Source: Dactylellina haptotyla (taxonomy: Eukaryota > Ascomycota > Orbiliomycetes > Orbiliales > Orbiliaceae). From it: a stretch of 64,000 nucleotides of DNA. The stretch is from the NCBI GenBank assembly GCA_031310005.1, contig CM062384.1, positions 3,162,001 through 3,226,000 of the forward strand. Direction: 5' to 3'. The notes beneath the pieces were generated by a model. That model was not told the origin of the DNA. It ran no database searches and saw only the letters and a program-made list of their open reading frames with translations. Of the stretch, positions 47,057 through 58,625 are shown piece by piece. Every line of letters starts with the position of its first letter. Position 1 is the first letter of the stretch. Position numbers and translations under genes: made by a program.

Positions 47057-50000
47057 TCATGATTTTATTAGTCCGATATTGCAATTGAGAATGAGCCAAC
47101 TAGAAGGAATAGAACCTACACAAATCCAAAAGTCCGGAGTTACTGGAGACGGACCAAGAGATGTCGCGCGAAAGGGCTCCCCAGGAGGACCAAATATATC
47201 TTTGATCGGAGGTAATTGCCTTTGCTGATCCAAAACATCGAGATCGGTATCCAAGACGTTGAGTTCTCGTTCATACCTCACCCGAGCATTCTCAAGCGCT
47301 TTGGATGTCTCAGCCAAGTTGCATTCATGATACTTTACCCACAACCGGATATCCTTTTGTTCCTTGTGAAAATGATCCGCAACGTGGTTGACACGAATCT
47401 CTTTTCCACGTCTCCCTTTCATTTCTGGAGGGATCGGAATAAGTTTAGCACAGAACCCACACCAGAAATTATCTTCAACGTAGTCAGTGCCGTTGTGGTG
47501 CTTTTGAAGAAAGTCCTTTCTGGCGTCTTCGTTGATGCTGCCGTCAAGGAGAGTCCATCCCGAGATGATAGACCCGTGCTGCTCGTCTAGATGCCTTTCG
47601 AACTCTTGTCTTCCCGGCCAGGCTCCCCGACAGCTATCGTGGGAGCCACCAGGACATTTGTAGAACTCACTCTGGTAATGCCGGTGTTCCTCATGTCGGC
47701 GCCAGTCATCTTTAGATCCGAAACGCTGGACTTCGCTTCGCTCTTGCCAATGAAATGTGCAAAAGAACGGGCGACGATGTCTCTGCATGTGTTTTCTAGA
47801 ATAGGTTAGCCTTGAAGACATTATGATAATACGTAGTATGCTAGAATATTTAGGGTGAAGAGTAATGATAGAAAATGGGAAATGCTGGGTAGGGACAGCG
47901 TATTTTAACGAGGCCACTTTGTGGGACCAGGACGGCATCTGGCCTCGCGAGACAACTTAAACCAGATGCTGTCCTTGTCCCGAAAAACGGGGGCCTGTTT
48001 GAGGCCATCGCGAATAATCGAGGCGGACTCATATTGAGAGTGGAATACTCGGGTGTCCAAGTGGGGAAAAGATTTACGATCACATATTGCAAATCATAGC
48101 TGGGACGGGGGGGGAACCGGCGTTTTAAATACTCACTTCCATTCTGATTTCTTGGTAAACGTTTTACCACATTTTGTATGACCACATTTATATGTCTCCG
48201 AAGTACCTTCGGTATCAGTCGCGACTTGTCCTTGTCGTGAGGCGGGCCTGGTTGTCTCGGACTTCGCTCCGATAGAAGGTTTGCTGCTTTCGTGACCGGT
48301 TGTGTTGGCTCGGTTCAAGGCTGGGATTACAAATGCTGCCGTGTCGCCCCGAGAATCTTTGGGCACAAAAAATCCCGCACCGGAGCCGTCCTGAATAAAT
48401 TTATTGGTCGGCGAGGTTGCACTAGTGGGTGTGAGAGGTAATAGCGATTTGCCTTCCAGTGTATGAGACGGGGAAATGACGGCCAGCGACCCTCGAGATC
48501 CTGCGCTGGGCGCGAGAGGACCCGAAAGAGCTTCTTGAATTTCCGTGACTTTAGTTTGAACCCCACGAGAGAAGCCGACGGCGAAGCCCGCCAGCACGAA
48601 TCTGATGTGATCAAGGCTTCTTTGGGATGACAGGGCTGGAAACCGTTTTTTCAGCCCGTCGTACGAAAGCTTTGAAGCCTGCTCGAGTTCTGCCGTTGAG
48701 ACTCCTTCGAGGAAATTCACAACCCAGCTATCATCTTCTTGGTCCTGAGGTGGAGGTAGTGTGGCTTTTTCCGATGAATCGTCAAATGCTACTGCAACTG
48801 CAGGTAAAACTGGGCCGTTCTTCGGTTCCGATAGAAGTTCTTGTTCAGATACGTTGCCTAGATCCTCAACGATAAATCTAGGTGTTGGCATTTCAACATC
48901 CTTTGGTTCATCTTGAGGTGAATGAGAATTCGAAGTATTCTCTGGTCTCTGTGGTTGACGGTCCTGTGTCTCATATTCCACGGCTTTCCCTTTGCCTTTA
49001 TCATCAAGAGGTGTAAAGTTTTCTTCTTCGAGATCATCTTCCCCCAAAACCATTTGAATTGGGGTTCTAACTTCGATTCTCTCGAAATGCTGAGTTTCTT
49101 CGATAACCTCATCGATGGTTTGCGTTTGCATATCATCCGAGAGGGGACTTGATCCCCCTTCGGGACTTCTCGATGCATTCTTCTCCGTCTGAGAGGCTTG
49201 CCCATGTGGGTTCTTTATCTCGTCGAGGTGCTTCTTATCATGCAGCTGCAAGATGTGCTGTCTCAAGTTGTCCCTGCGAGAAAAGGCCCTTTTTGGATTC
49301 GACCGAGGGCATTCAGATACCGGGCATACATAACCGGCACTGCTTTCCCCATGTACGGTATCGCGATGCCTTGTTAGATCCTTCTTTGTATGGAATTTAG
49401 CGGCACAGTCTTGGCATATGTGCGATCGTTCACCGTGTATTTGCTTGTGTTTACTAGAGATATATTTATTAGTTTTTGGCTCCCATAATTAAAATTTTCT
49501 GTAGAGTATATATATACCTTAACGAATTCTTGCTCGGAAAGGTCTTTTTACAAACGTGACACGCGTGATGCTTACGGATCGGAGATGAATTCGAGGCATG
49601 AGCGCTGCTCTCTATATATCGTTATATATTGCATTAGTACTTCCGAAGTCCCAAGATTGAAGGTGTCATAGATGAGATGTTAGAACATACCATTACCGTA
49701 AGCAATCGGGGGAATCGGGTTTTTATCATTAGGGTCATCCACCGATGATATCAGGTACTTAAAGGACGGTAGTGAACTGCTATTCTGACGAAGTAAGGGG
49801 GGATGAAAGTCTGACCGGCCGCTCTCCTGTTGCTGCTCGGTATCCACGCCGTTCGAATTCGGGGCCGTTGTACCATTCTCGGTACTCTGTTTTCTCCCAG
49901 GTCCACCTGCAGATGCCGCTGGACCAGCGCCTTGGTTTGAGCTCGCAGGTTGATTTGTTGCTATCCATGATTGCGGAGGTGAATCTACGGGTGTCTCTCC

Positions 50001-50087
50001 ACCCCCTCCTTCCGATACGGTATGTGTGTTGGGCTCCTTTGATTCCGAAGTGATGGCGGCTTGTTGATTCTGTTGTTTTACGTCCAT
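47057..50087 (-). CDS. Multi-finger C2H2 protein (gene E), four exons, 848 aa
   Basis: Minus-strand exons: 50087-49691, 49611-49518, 49453-48137 and 47795-47057. Introns: 49690-49612 (GTATGT, TACTAAT branch), 49517-49454 (GTATAT, ACTAAT branch, CTAG) and 48136-47796 (GTGAGT, GCTAAC branch, CTAG; 341 nt). All are in phase. Fingers: C150/C153/H166/H170 (built across intron 2), C177/C180/H193/H198, C207/C212/H230/H235, then an acidic Ser/Pro-rich linker (about 245-580) and C587/C592/H605/H609, built across intron 3. More degenerate fingers follow, including one at about residues 650-678 and an FWCGFC...H-x3-H type near 720-755. Perfect spacing at both spliced fingers supports the model. The start is the first ATG in frame; an upstream GTG is ignored. 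A nuclear DNA-binding regulator is inferred. The third intron is odd: long and carrying a hairpin. Confidence 0.87.
47923..47981. repeat. Strong hairpin inside intron 3 of gene E
   Basis: Two 20-nt arms (47923-47942 and 47962-47981) pair at 18 positions plus one G-U, with a 19-nt loop. It lies wholly within the 341-nt intron 48136-47796. It could be a small inverted-repeat element or a structure that brings the splice sites together. Confidence 0.8.
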
Positions 50088-53000
50088 TCCAAAATAAAGA
50101 CCCACGTTTATACTACCGATGGGGTCCGCGGGTCGCTTAGAAGTTCGTGCTGGTACTCTACATGATTGTCCCTCTCGATGTTAGCAGGTTGATTTCCCAA
50201 GTTATGTTGTGAAACAATTCAAACAGCCTTCACAAAGAAGCAGAGCCCCAGGTTTGAGCTGAAAGAAGTTCGAGGAGGGGGTATGTAGAAAGTAAATTAC
50301 CTTGGTAGCCTCGCCCCACTCCACAGCTGTACAGTCTACGGTGATATGGATCGAAGGATCCAGACAGCCGGGGCCGCCTTTACGAGGTTAACCCCACTTG
50401 CTCAAGCAAATCTGCTGCAATAGATATGCATGTTAGTTTTATCGTTTTTGAAGGCTAAGTAAATAATTTAACAGCCGCTAGTGCGTCCCAAAAGCAGCAG
50501 CCTTGATAGTCCGGTTGAGAAAGGGAAAAAAAAGTATATAAAAATTGCAGGCGTGCCCTTTTCAAAAACTCCTTCCTCCTGTCTTTATATCAACTTCTTG
50601 ATCCGCCCAAATTGGTTTTCCAAATCACAATTTCAGATCCTGTTCTGTATCCTTCAAGAAGGAATCCCAAATATGTTCGCCGCAAGTGCTTTCTTAGGAG
50701 GAAATGTGGAAAGGAAGAAATAAGTATTTCCCCAGATATTCTTTATATATCACTATTGATATAAACTTCGTTGATAGTTACGTGTGAAAGATCCGAAACC
50801 AAACTTCCCCAAGCCGCACCTGCGGCCGCGTCCATGGGCCAAATATATAGAAAGCGTGGAAAGAGAGGAAGGTATACGTACATACGGGGCGCGCGCGGGA
50901 TCCTTAGGTAAGCAAAAAAATCTAGCGCCGGGTTTCCGTTATGCTTGTTACGGTATGATGACTCTTCTGATAGTGAGTCGACTTTTTGGATTTTTGGTGT
51001 GCGTTTTTGCGGGATAGCAGCTGAGGTTGTTGGGCTCCTGGGACGTGATCGAGCATCTGTGACTGAGAAAAGGGCGGGAAAACGGGACCTGGACAGATGG
51101 TCAGGCCTATAAGGCAACCTTGCGGTGAGTATTCAAGCGGCTGCTCCCTTGGGGGTCCCCACTAGTCCTCAGGTTTTCGCCTGTTATGGTTATTGACCTT
51201 CCAAATTCCCTAGAAAACTCAGTGACGACGTGGATCGAATGGCAAGTTCAGGCCGGGTAGGGCCGGCGAAATCTGAAGTGCTTTTGTGGGTAAAAAAGCC
51301 TTTCGGAGACCCATAGGTCGGGGAGACTAAACTATCCCTTAAGGAGGATGCGCTGCACCCGGTGTCACAACGAAAACAGTGATACGAACCCTTTCCGTGC
51401 ATACGAGTTGAAATCAGTATGTTTTGAAAGCCAACCTCTTCTTCATTTCCAGGCGCTTGGAAGTAAATTGATATTTGATGGACCAGACAACCCCCGATAG
51501 TTTTTCGGTACAAAAAATCAATAGATTTCACAGTCCATTTTCTTTTTTCTCTCTGGTCTTCGTTTCTTCTTCGCGGCTGTAATTTCTTTTTTTCCATCTT
51601 GCACACCAACCAAACGGGTCAAAAAATTTTCGCAGCCTTGAATACTGCCTCGCTTCAAAGGTACGTGGAGAGACTTAACCAGCACAGGCCTGATCGATTC
51701 CGGCGTGGGTGGTCCGTTTTCAGGGGTGGGTGAAAATGAACCTTTTCGTGCAGGCCTCGCATACGCATCTGCTTGCCACCCACCTCCACGAAAACGAGCC
51801 TTTAGGAAGCTTCGCCAACCCGAAAAAGCATCTATGTATCAATCGGTCAGATAAAAAGAGTACTCAAAGCGGGAAAATGGTGACACCGTCTCCAAACTCC
51901 GAATCAATCCGCCGCGTGTGTGTATATATAGGGACAGCCTGACCACTACGCTGACAGGCTCGTAAAGTAACCTCGGATCCCGTGGAAAACAGCAGAAACC
52001 CGACATTGGTAAAACTGCGAATGAGACGACTGTGGCAGTGAGGGACTTCCAACCAAACCCTCTAAACCGCCTCTCTCCCTTGTTTGATTCAGGCGAAAAC
52101 AAACCCCGAAAAAGAACAAAAATCGCCGGCCTGGAGCTCACGACGAAAGCTACAAAGCAAGGAACCGGATTCGGAGAAGGCAAATCCCTCTACACAGCTC
52201 TTCTTTTCGCTTCTTCCTAGGGCGCGACTTGCAACGCATAGCTGAAAAAAAAAGCCGGTGTATGACGATGATCACTAACCACTGGCTGCCGTTTCTCGCC
52301 ATCAATCCGCGGCCCGGGTTGGCGGCGGCAGGTGTACCTGCAAGTCAGGCAAGTTCCAGATAAGTATTCGAAGGTATAATTCCACGCCCAACCATTGTTG
52401 CGCTCAGTATAAAATCCAGCTGCACACCATCTTTTCTTTCTTTTCTTTCTAGCTCCATCCAGAAAATTCGCTGTCCATTTCAACGGGCGAGCTCTATCCT
52501 CAACTGTTTTATTTTTGAGTTCTCTCACCCAACAAATCGGTGCGTTTTCGCTGGGTCTGACAAGTCAGTCGTATACCCAATACACCCGAAATACTGCAGC
52601 ATTCTTTGTGTCACATTTAAACAGTGCCAGGGGGGCGAGAGGATGGCCTTGCGTCTGATATCGTAAGTCCTAAAGTACCGAAAAGGCAAGGGTGCCTGTA
52701 GCATCAATCGTCACACATAGTACTAGTACGAGTCGACACGGGGTCATATTTGATTTATCTGAAAAAAAGATGTTTATATATCCCGGGGCGTTTCTATTAG
52801 ACATAAACGAAAAAAAAAAAAAAAAAGGAAAAAGGCTCTTCTGGTACAAAAGTGGAAAATCATTACATGTGCTATTTTGTGAGTATCCTGATCGCATAAA
52901 AAGTGGAAGAATATTTTTTTCGAATAAAGAGGCAAGTAGAAGAAAATGTAAAAGAAAAAGATACACCCTACGTTGAACCTTCCGCAACAAGGTGCACACT

Positions 53001-53606
53001 GTGCGAGGTGCGTCTGTTACCCCTCAAGAGAAAGAATGAAAAATCAAACGTCGCATTTGTCGACGCCTATCGGGTTGACTAGAAAGGAATGTCGTTTTCA
53101 AACAGGCAGCAGTAAAACATGGTAGGTGGACCGTTCAACAGGAGCAACAAAAAAGCGCAGCTTCAAACAAATAATGCTCAGGTGCGGTTACAATGTGAAG
53201 AAACGAACAAAAAGTCAAAGGATTAATTGACGAAGAGTAACATGAATGTGCGCGCAATAATTCCAAACTCAAAGGCAGTGCTTGTACGAGTGCAAAAATG
53301 AATCGTTACAAAGAAGGAAAAGGAACGAATAACCTCACAAAAATTACGCGGTGACAAATTGTTAAAGTGTTGTTGTCACCAACGGAGTCGGCCCTGCAGG
53401 TCAGCCTCATGTCAATTTTAGACTCCCTGCATGACAGAGACATCAGACCAGGCCAATTCTGATGAGTCGCGAGCCCATTGCGACGGGGCCACAGACGCAA
53501 GGGCTCGCCTGAAAGCCACAACTTTTGCGACTTCAGCTCGGCTGACGCCATACCTCCAAATAGCGAAGCTGAAAAGTGCCTCTCTTCTCTAGCGAGGACG
53601 CCGAAC
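50088..53606. other. 3.5-kb intergenic between two minus-strand C2H2 genes
   Basis: The left part is upstream of gene E and the right part downstream of gene F. Frames up to 139 codons are unsupported. It includes a 17-nt poly-A run at 52810-52826. Confidence 0.5.
52810..52826. repeat. Poly-A run (17 nt)
   Basis: An uninterrupted run of A in gene-free DNA, about 800 nt beyond the 3' end of gene F. It could be the tail of an old retroposed copy or simple slippage; I see no target-site duplication. Confidence 0.6.
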
Positions 53607-56600
53607 TCAATAAGGTTGATGATGAGCCTGGCTCGAGGGCCAGTTCATAAAGCGGTCAGTCTCATCCTCGGCCTGATGTTGACCTCCCTGATTCCACCCT
53701 CCTCCGTAAGCTGTAGGATTCGTAATACCAAGTCCAGGCGGTACATGACCACCAACCATGTTGGGATTTGAGTATCCCAACATGCTGTCATGTCCCATTC
53801 CATACGCCATATTCCCACCGTGCATGTTGTAACCGATAGGATTCTGCTGCGCATGCGGTTGTTGATGTTGTTGCTCTTGCAATTGCCCCATGAACAGGTC
53901 CAAGTCATTATGCAACGGCTGCATGCTCTGAAACTGCGTTTGCTGGTGCAGCGTCGCTGTTAATGACGTATCCATTGCATTTGTGTAGGCAATCCTATTT
54001 TCGACCACATTTCCACCATTCCTTTGGGGTGGAGTCACATGCGGAGACGGGTAGACCCCAGAGGGCCTGGTTGGCGAATAGAATGACGATTGCGGTCCCG
54101 CGCCCACATACATGCCTTGCAAATCGTTCACGATCGGTGAAATTATGCTTCCGGGACCCGCAGCAGAGAATGCTGTCGGATTAAAAGGTGTAATTGGTGT
54201 TACGGTGGTAGAGTTACCTCGCCGCGTACTTGCAGGGCTTAGCACTGCGTCTTCGCCAATCAACGTTATCACCGGCAGCGATATTGCTTCCATATGCCTG
54301 GCGAGGTGAACAGTTAATTTCTTCCAGCTCTGAAGGCGGCATCCACAAAAGCGACAAGGTTCCGAAGTTGGTTTGCTTGTCGTTTCCTTATAGCAAGCTG
54401 CGACAATGTCCCACAGTTTGTTTGCCTCGTCATCTTCTGCGCCATTCTTACCCTTCTTTGTGCCACGACCGGCCGCACCCGCTTTTGCGGCACTGCTCGC
54501 ACCCGACTTCGCCGCCTTGACTTTCACTTCAGGCATCTTGTGCTCTCGCACTAAATGTTGCACAAAGTTATCTTTACGATAACACTTGTGATTACAGTCT
54601 GGGAGATTGCAGGTCCACCATTCAAGGTGTCGATGCTTCTCGTTTTCATGCCTCACCCAATCAGCTTTACGTTTGAAGCTCTTCGGCTCCGTACAATCTG
54701 GGAACGTGCAAGTGAAGGGCTGGACGTCCTCATGCACATGTTTAGTCCAGTCACTAGGTTTCTGGAACTTCTTTGTTTTGAAACAAAGCGTGCATTCGAA
54801 CTCTGCAGGTAAACGGTTGACTGGAGGCATGGGAACGCCCGGAGGAAACTGGGTAGCAGTCACCCTTCCGTCAGTGCTCGGTACGCCGTCCTCGTCATCG
54901 GAATCGTAATCCTGCATTGCGTAGGATGCGTTGTTATTCGGACTATCGACGTGTCCGAGATGTGCGTTGTTATCCCTGCCTTGATTGGCAATGGCGCCGC
55001 ATTGGTTACCGTTGGCGCATTTACCTGCGTTCTGAACGATGGCATGGTGTTTCATGAAGTTCTCCTGGAGTTTTCTGAAACGTTTAACTTGTTCTATCGC
55101 GATTCGGTCTATGAGTTTAGGATGCAACTGTGGATTGAGCTGGAGGCAATGCTTTGCAAAACCGGAGCGATTCGGTGTGATCTTATCGATAGGGATCTTC
55201 AGCTGTGGAGGAGGCGCGGCAACAGCCTCATGTGGCGCATCAGCTTCTTCATCAGAAGCTTCATGTTCAAGTGGCTCAAACGAAGGAACACTAAGAGAAC
55301 CTTGACTTTGATGTCTTCCGCCGATATTGGGGGTAAACGCAGGAATGCCAAACTCGACTCGTCCCTTCAACGATCCCTGGCGTTGAGATTGGGGCGACAT
55401 CGGATTACTCGAACTTGCTGCTGCTCCGCCAATTGTCATGCCCAGTCCCGCCATACCAGCAAAAGCAGATACAGTATCCTTGGTGTTCTCTGTATCACTC
55501 TGCTTTCTCTTCTTTGAGAGTTTCCGCGTCAAACTGCTGAGTCGACTTGGGGACCGTTCTCTGCCGAGTTTAGATTTCTGACTGTCCTTACGGAGGGGCT
55601 TGGCCTCTTTCGAGGAGGCTTTGTCAGAGAAATTCTGGATGGCATGGAGTGCTGCAGTTTTGTGCTCGTGACCGGCACTCGAGAACCGCTTCAGAACATT
55701 CTTCACTTCGAACAGACTCGGTTTCCGATCTTGGTGAGGGTTCGGGCGGCGCACTACGGTCAAGTTCTCGTCATTCTGGCCGAACGACATTCTCTTGAAC
55801 AATCCGTCCATTTCTCCGATTGAGTATCTACGACTTCTCATGGTACCAAACGTCGCCACACGGCTGGCAGTTTCGATGTTCTCGTTGGCTCGCTTCCAAC
55901 GTTCGATAGCGGCATTGGAGGAAAGAGGTTGCCCGCGCGTGCTGCCATCTCTGATATCCATTGTGGAGAATGGCTTTGGCGCATCGTGCCATGGAGCTGG
56001 GCGGTAGTAAGTGTTTGGATTCGGTTCGGCAATAGCAAGAGCCTTCTCGTCATCCTCGGTCATCTTTTGGATGCTATCTACGTGTCGTGGGGGGCCAATG
56101 TCGTCATCGTCGAGATGAGAGACGATACCATCCGGAAAGCCGAGCTCGTTTTCGGGGATCAGAGAGTCTGGGAGCCCCTCTTCATCAGAGGTGTGTCCAT
56201 CGGTACTTTCCTCCTCGCTGTCATCAAACAATACATCTCCCTCTCCGCGGGGAGTTCCGTCTGGTGGATAGTCGTTGGTCTCCTCAGGTTTGATCGTCTG
56301 GGGCGCGTTTGGCGCATCGGAAGCATCTACATGGCCGACACTCCTGCTACGAATCCGATTTGGCTTGTTAGGAGCGTCAAGGTGGCCAGAACCCTCTCCA
56401 GATAGCCATCTGAAAACCTTCATGTGGTTTTCGGATTCAATGGCCATAAGCTCCTGGTCTTTCAAACTCGGGATTTCATCGTCGGTGGCCGCTGCTGCGG
56501 GTTTTCCGGCTGGGAGAACCCTGTTCAGATTTGCATCATCATCCCCACCCCGTTTCTTAATCCGACGATTGGACTGGCTGGCATCGTGATCATCAACAGT

Positions 56601-57218
56601 GATATTAGGGCTAGACAAGACAGGGAGGGCGGCATGGTGGCTGAACTGCGGTGAAGACCTAGCCTGCGAGTCTACACCGTCGGTTCTATTTAATGAGTTC
56701 GTGAGGCTGGCGTTAGTCATTGCTGGGCTGGGAAATGCATTATTAGAGGACGTGGTAGGAGCCAAAGTCGACTGACTCGGCTGAGTTGCCGTTGGCTGAG
56801 TACCAGTCCTGCTCGGGGGGTGTCCAATAAAGTCGACAATGTTCATATCTTCTTCAGGCATAGGGGTGCTCATATCAAAAGGCATATCTTGGTCGTAACC
56901 TGGCGTCGTTCCTGACGAGAACCCGTGGGAGGAGTTGGGCGAGGAGAGCGAGGTCTCGAAGTAATTGTGAGGGGACATGGAGAAGTCGGAAGAGGACGGG
57001 TGATTGGAGCTCGCATTTGAAACCGAAGCCTGCATGGGGACGGCGGAATTGGGCGTGAAGCCACCGAGTTCTTCGGTGTCGTAGACCTTCAAGGTGGAGT
57101 TCCGGGGAGTGGACTGGTTGTTCTGGGGGCTGAGAGGCGCCCGTTCGCCCGTGGCCCCGAAGAACGAAGCAAACGCCGAGCGAACTTTCGACGGAGATTC
57201 AGGATTTCCGCCCGCCAT
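53607..57218 (-). CDS. Large conserved fungal C2H2 protein (gene F), single exon, 1203 aa
   Basis: One uninterrupted frame from ATG (57218) to stop. The N-terminal 700 residues are Ser/Pro/Asn-rich and disordered, with acidic patches (about 300-400) and a Lys/Arg-rich nuclear-localisation-like segment (about 540-570). A block at about 690-730 (ITPNRSGFAKHCLQLNP, then a helix) precedes the fingers. Fingers start near residue 808: a C-x2-C-x14-H-x-H type containing FQKPSDWTKHVHEDVQPF, then C-x4-C and H-x4-H types with SFKRKADWVRH and CYRKDNFVQHLVREH. After a Lys/Ala linker a separate finger (about 956-976) has WKKLTVHLARH. The C-terminus is Gln/Gly/Asn/Pro-rich. This arrangement is widely conserved in filamentous ascomycetes as an uncharacterised C2H2 protein, so a transcription-regulator role is likely. 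The target is unknown. Confidence 0.95.
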   Translation of the reverse strand: MAGGNPESPSKVRSAFASFFGATGERAPLSPQNNQSTPRNSTLKVYDTEELGGFTPNSAVPMQASVSNASSNHPSSSDFSMSPHNYFETSLSSPNSSHGFSSGTTPGYDQDMPFDMSTPMPEEDMNIVDFIGHPPSRTGTQPTATQPSQSTLAPTTSSNNAFPSPAMTNASLTNSLNRTDGVDSQARSSPQFSHHAALPVLSSPNITVDDHDASQSNRRIKKRGGDDDANLNRVLPAGKPAAAATDDEIPSLKDQELMAIESENHMKVFRWLSGEGSGHLDAPNKPNRIRSRSVGHVDASDAPNAPQTIKPEETNDYPPDGTPRGEGDVLFDDSEEESTDGHTSDEEGLPDSLIPENELGFPDGIVSHLDDDDIGPPRHVDSIQKMTEDDEKALAIAEPNPNTYYRPAPWHDAPKPFSTMDIRDGSTRGQPLSSNAAIERWKRANENIETASRVATFGTMRSRRYSIGEMDGLFKRMSFGQNDENLTVVRRPNPHQDRKPSLFEVKNVLKRFSSAGHEHKTAALHAIQNFSDKASSKEAKPLRKDSQKSKLGRERSPSRLSSLTRKLSKKRKQSDTENTKDTVSAFAGMAGLGMTIGGAAASSSNPMSPQSQRQGSLKGRVEFGIPAFTPNIGGRHQSQGSLSVPSFEPLEHEASDEEADAPHEAVAAPPPQLKIPIDKITPNRSGFAKHCLQLNPQLHPKLIDRIAIEQVKRFRKLQENFMKHHAIVQNAGKCANGNQCGAIANQGRDNNAHLGHVDSPNNNASYAMQDYDSDDEDGVPSTDGRVTATQFPPGVPMPPVNRLPAEFECTLCFKTKKFQKPSDWTKHVHEDVQPFTCTFPDCTEPKSFKRKADWVRHENEKHRHLEWWTCNLPDCNHKCYRKDNFVQHLVREHKMPEVKVKAAKSGASSAAKAGAAGRGTKKGKNGAEDDEANKLWDIVAACYKETTSKPTSEPCRFCGCRLQSWKKLTVHLARHMEAISLPVITLIGEDAVLSPASTRRGNSTTVTPITPFNPTAFSAAGPGSIISPIVNDLQGMYVGAGPQSSFYSPTRPSGVYPSPHVTPPQRNGGNVVENRIAYTNAMDTSLTATLHQQTQFQSMQPLHNDLDLFMGQLQEQQHQQPHAQQNPIGYNMHGGNMAYGMGHDSMLGYSNPNMVGGHVPPGLGITNPTAYGGGWNQGGQHQAEDETDRFMNWPSSQAHHQPY

Positions 57219-57997
57219 TGTGAAGAACGTTTACCAGGGGACAGTAGCTACAGCTGGCGCTGTATTCCGAGGTTTTGTAGAGATCTCAAGACCGAATGAT
57301 CGCGGCGGGATGGTGGTGCTGCGACGGTGTGTTGGGGTGCGGTGGAGGTGTCGTCGGCGCTGGTGTTTCTGTCGGCTCAAAGCGAAAGCTAACCTTCCCT
57401 CTTTCTTAGCTGACAAAGCTCACCGGACAGAAAAAGATGGAGCAGAAACTCAGAGTTTTCCCGGAAAACTTACGACGCTAAAAAGGCTAAGGGGCCCGTT
57501 TTCGAATTCTGCCCGTCTCGCAGGATTAAACTTCCTTCTGTGTCTGGGACGGCGCGAGAGAGCGTCGCTTGGAAGCTGTTGCACGGTGTTCGAGCTCGGA
57601 GCGGAGGCAGGTGGTCTCGATTCGGAGAAAAAAAAAGGAGGGGAAGGAATCGCTGGCTGGAGGAACAAGCGGGGCACTGGACGGGTTTTGAAGTATCAGC
57701 AATGCAATGCAGAGGACCGAGGCCTCTTAGCGAGCATCCAGGACTGGGGGGGGTGAATCAGAGCAGAGAGACGAATTCGAATGCCATGTTTTTCGTTCGC
57801 AAAGGCGTTCCGGTAGGTTGGAAGGCAGACTTTCTGATTCTCTGCGCGAGTGAGATGGGCTAAGAGGACGGGCAGGATCGAGCGAAACGGTTGCAGAGAC
57901 GCAAGCGAAAGCTGGGCGGAGAAGAGAGAAAAGAGCTTACCGCGTGGAGACTCTGCTACACTATTATACTATTATATTCCGGGCCACCGGCCACACA

Positions 57998-58011
57998 AGA
58001 GAGAGAGAGAG
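57998..58011. repeat. Microsatellite (AG)x7
   Basis: Seven perfect AG units about 780 nt upstream of gene F's start codon. Confidence 0.9.
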
Positions 58012-58604
58012 TACAGGAGGAGGCTTCCAGCCCTGGCGGTTTACCTTTCGACGGACCGAGATAGATGCTCGCGGGAATACAAACACCACTGTCGTCACGC
58101 CGGGACGAACCAGTTATGAACAGATGATTTTCGAGCTAAGGCTCAGTGAATGGCGGAATATGATATAATGCACCCTTTGGGGAACATCTAACGGGCGACC
58201 GAAAAGCTTAGCTCGTGGGGCTTAGAGTAGCACCCAAGTGCGCGTGGGAGGGGAAGGCGTTCTCGTAGTCTCACTGGTCTTTCCACCCCTCTGCTCACAC
58301 CCAAACCCGGACTTTCCAGATCAGGGCCCCGGCTGTCGCGGAGAGATAAAGCAAGAAGAGACGAAAGAACCAAAGATCTCACCCAGAAGCTCGCTCCTCC
58401 CAAGACCTCGGAAGTTTCCTAATGGCTCTGTTTCCCACCAGATTTAGGCGAGAATGAAAGATCTGATGAGGCTATGCAATGCCGGCGTAGGGCTGGCGGG
58501 AGTCTGCAGCGATGAGTAGATTGGCAAAGGTGTGCGTCTGCGTCTGGGCGGCGACTCTGACGATTCTCATTTGCAGATTCAGCTTCTCGTGCGAAACGTG
58601 CGTA

Positions 58605-58625
58605 TGCTGCTGCTGCTGCTGCTGC
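58605..58625. repeat. Microsatellite (TGC)x7
   Basis: Seven perfect TGC units. A short frame through it reads poly-Cys and should not be taken as a real protein. Confidence 0.9.

Noticed and set aside
54951-55517. 188-codon plus-strand frame
   Set aside because: Antisense shadow of the 1203-residue C2H2 protein.
57094-57756. 220-codon plus-strand frame
   Set aside because: Overlaps the start and leader of gene F on the opposite strand, is Gly/Arg-rich without a domain, and lacks supporting splice signals.
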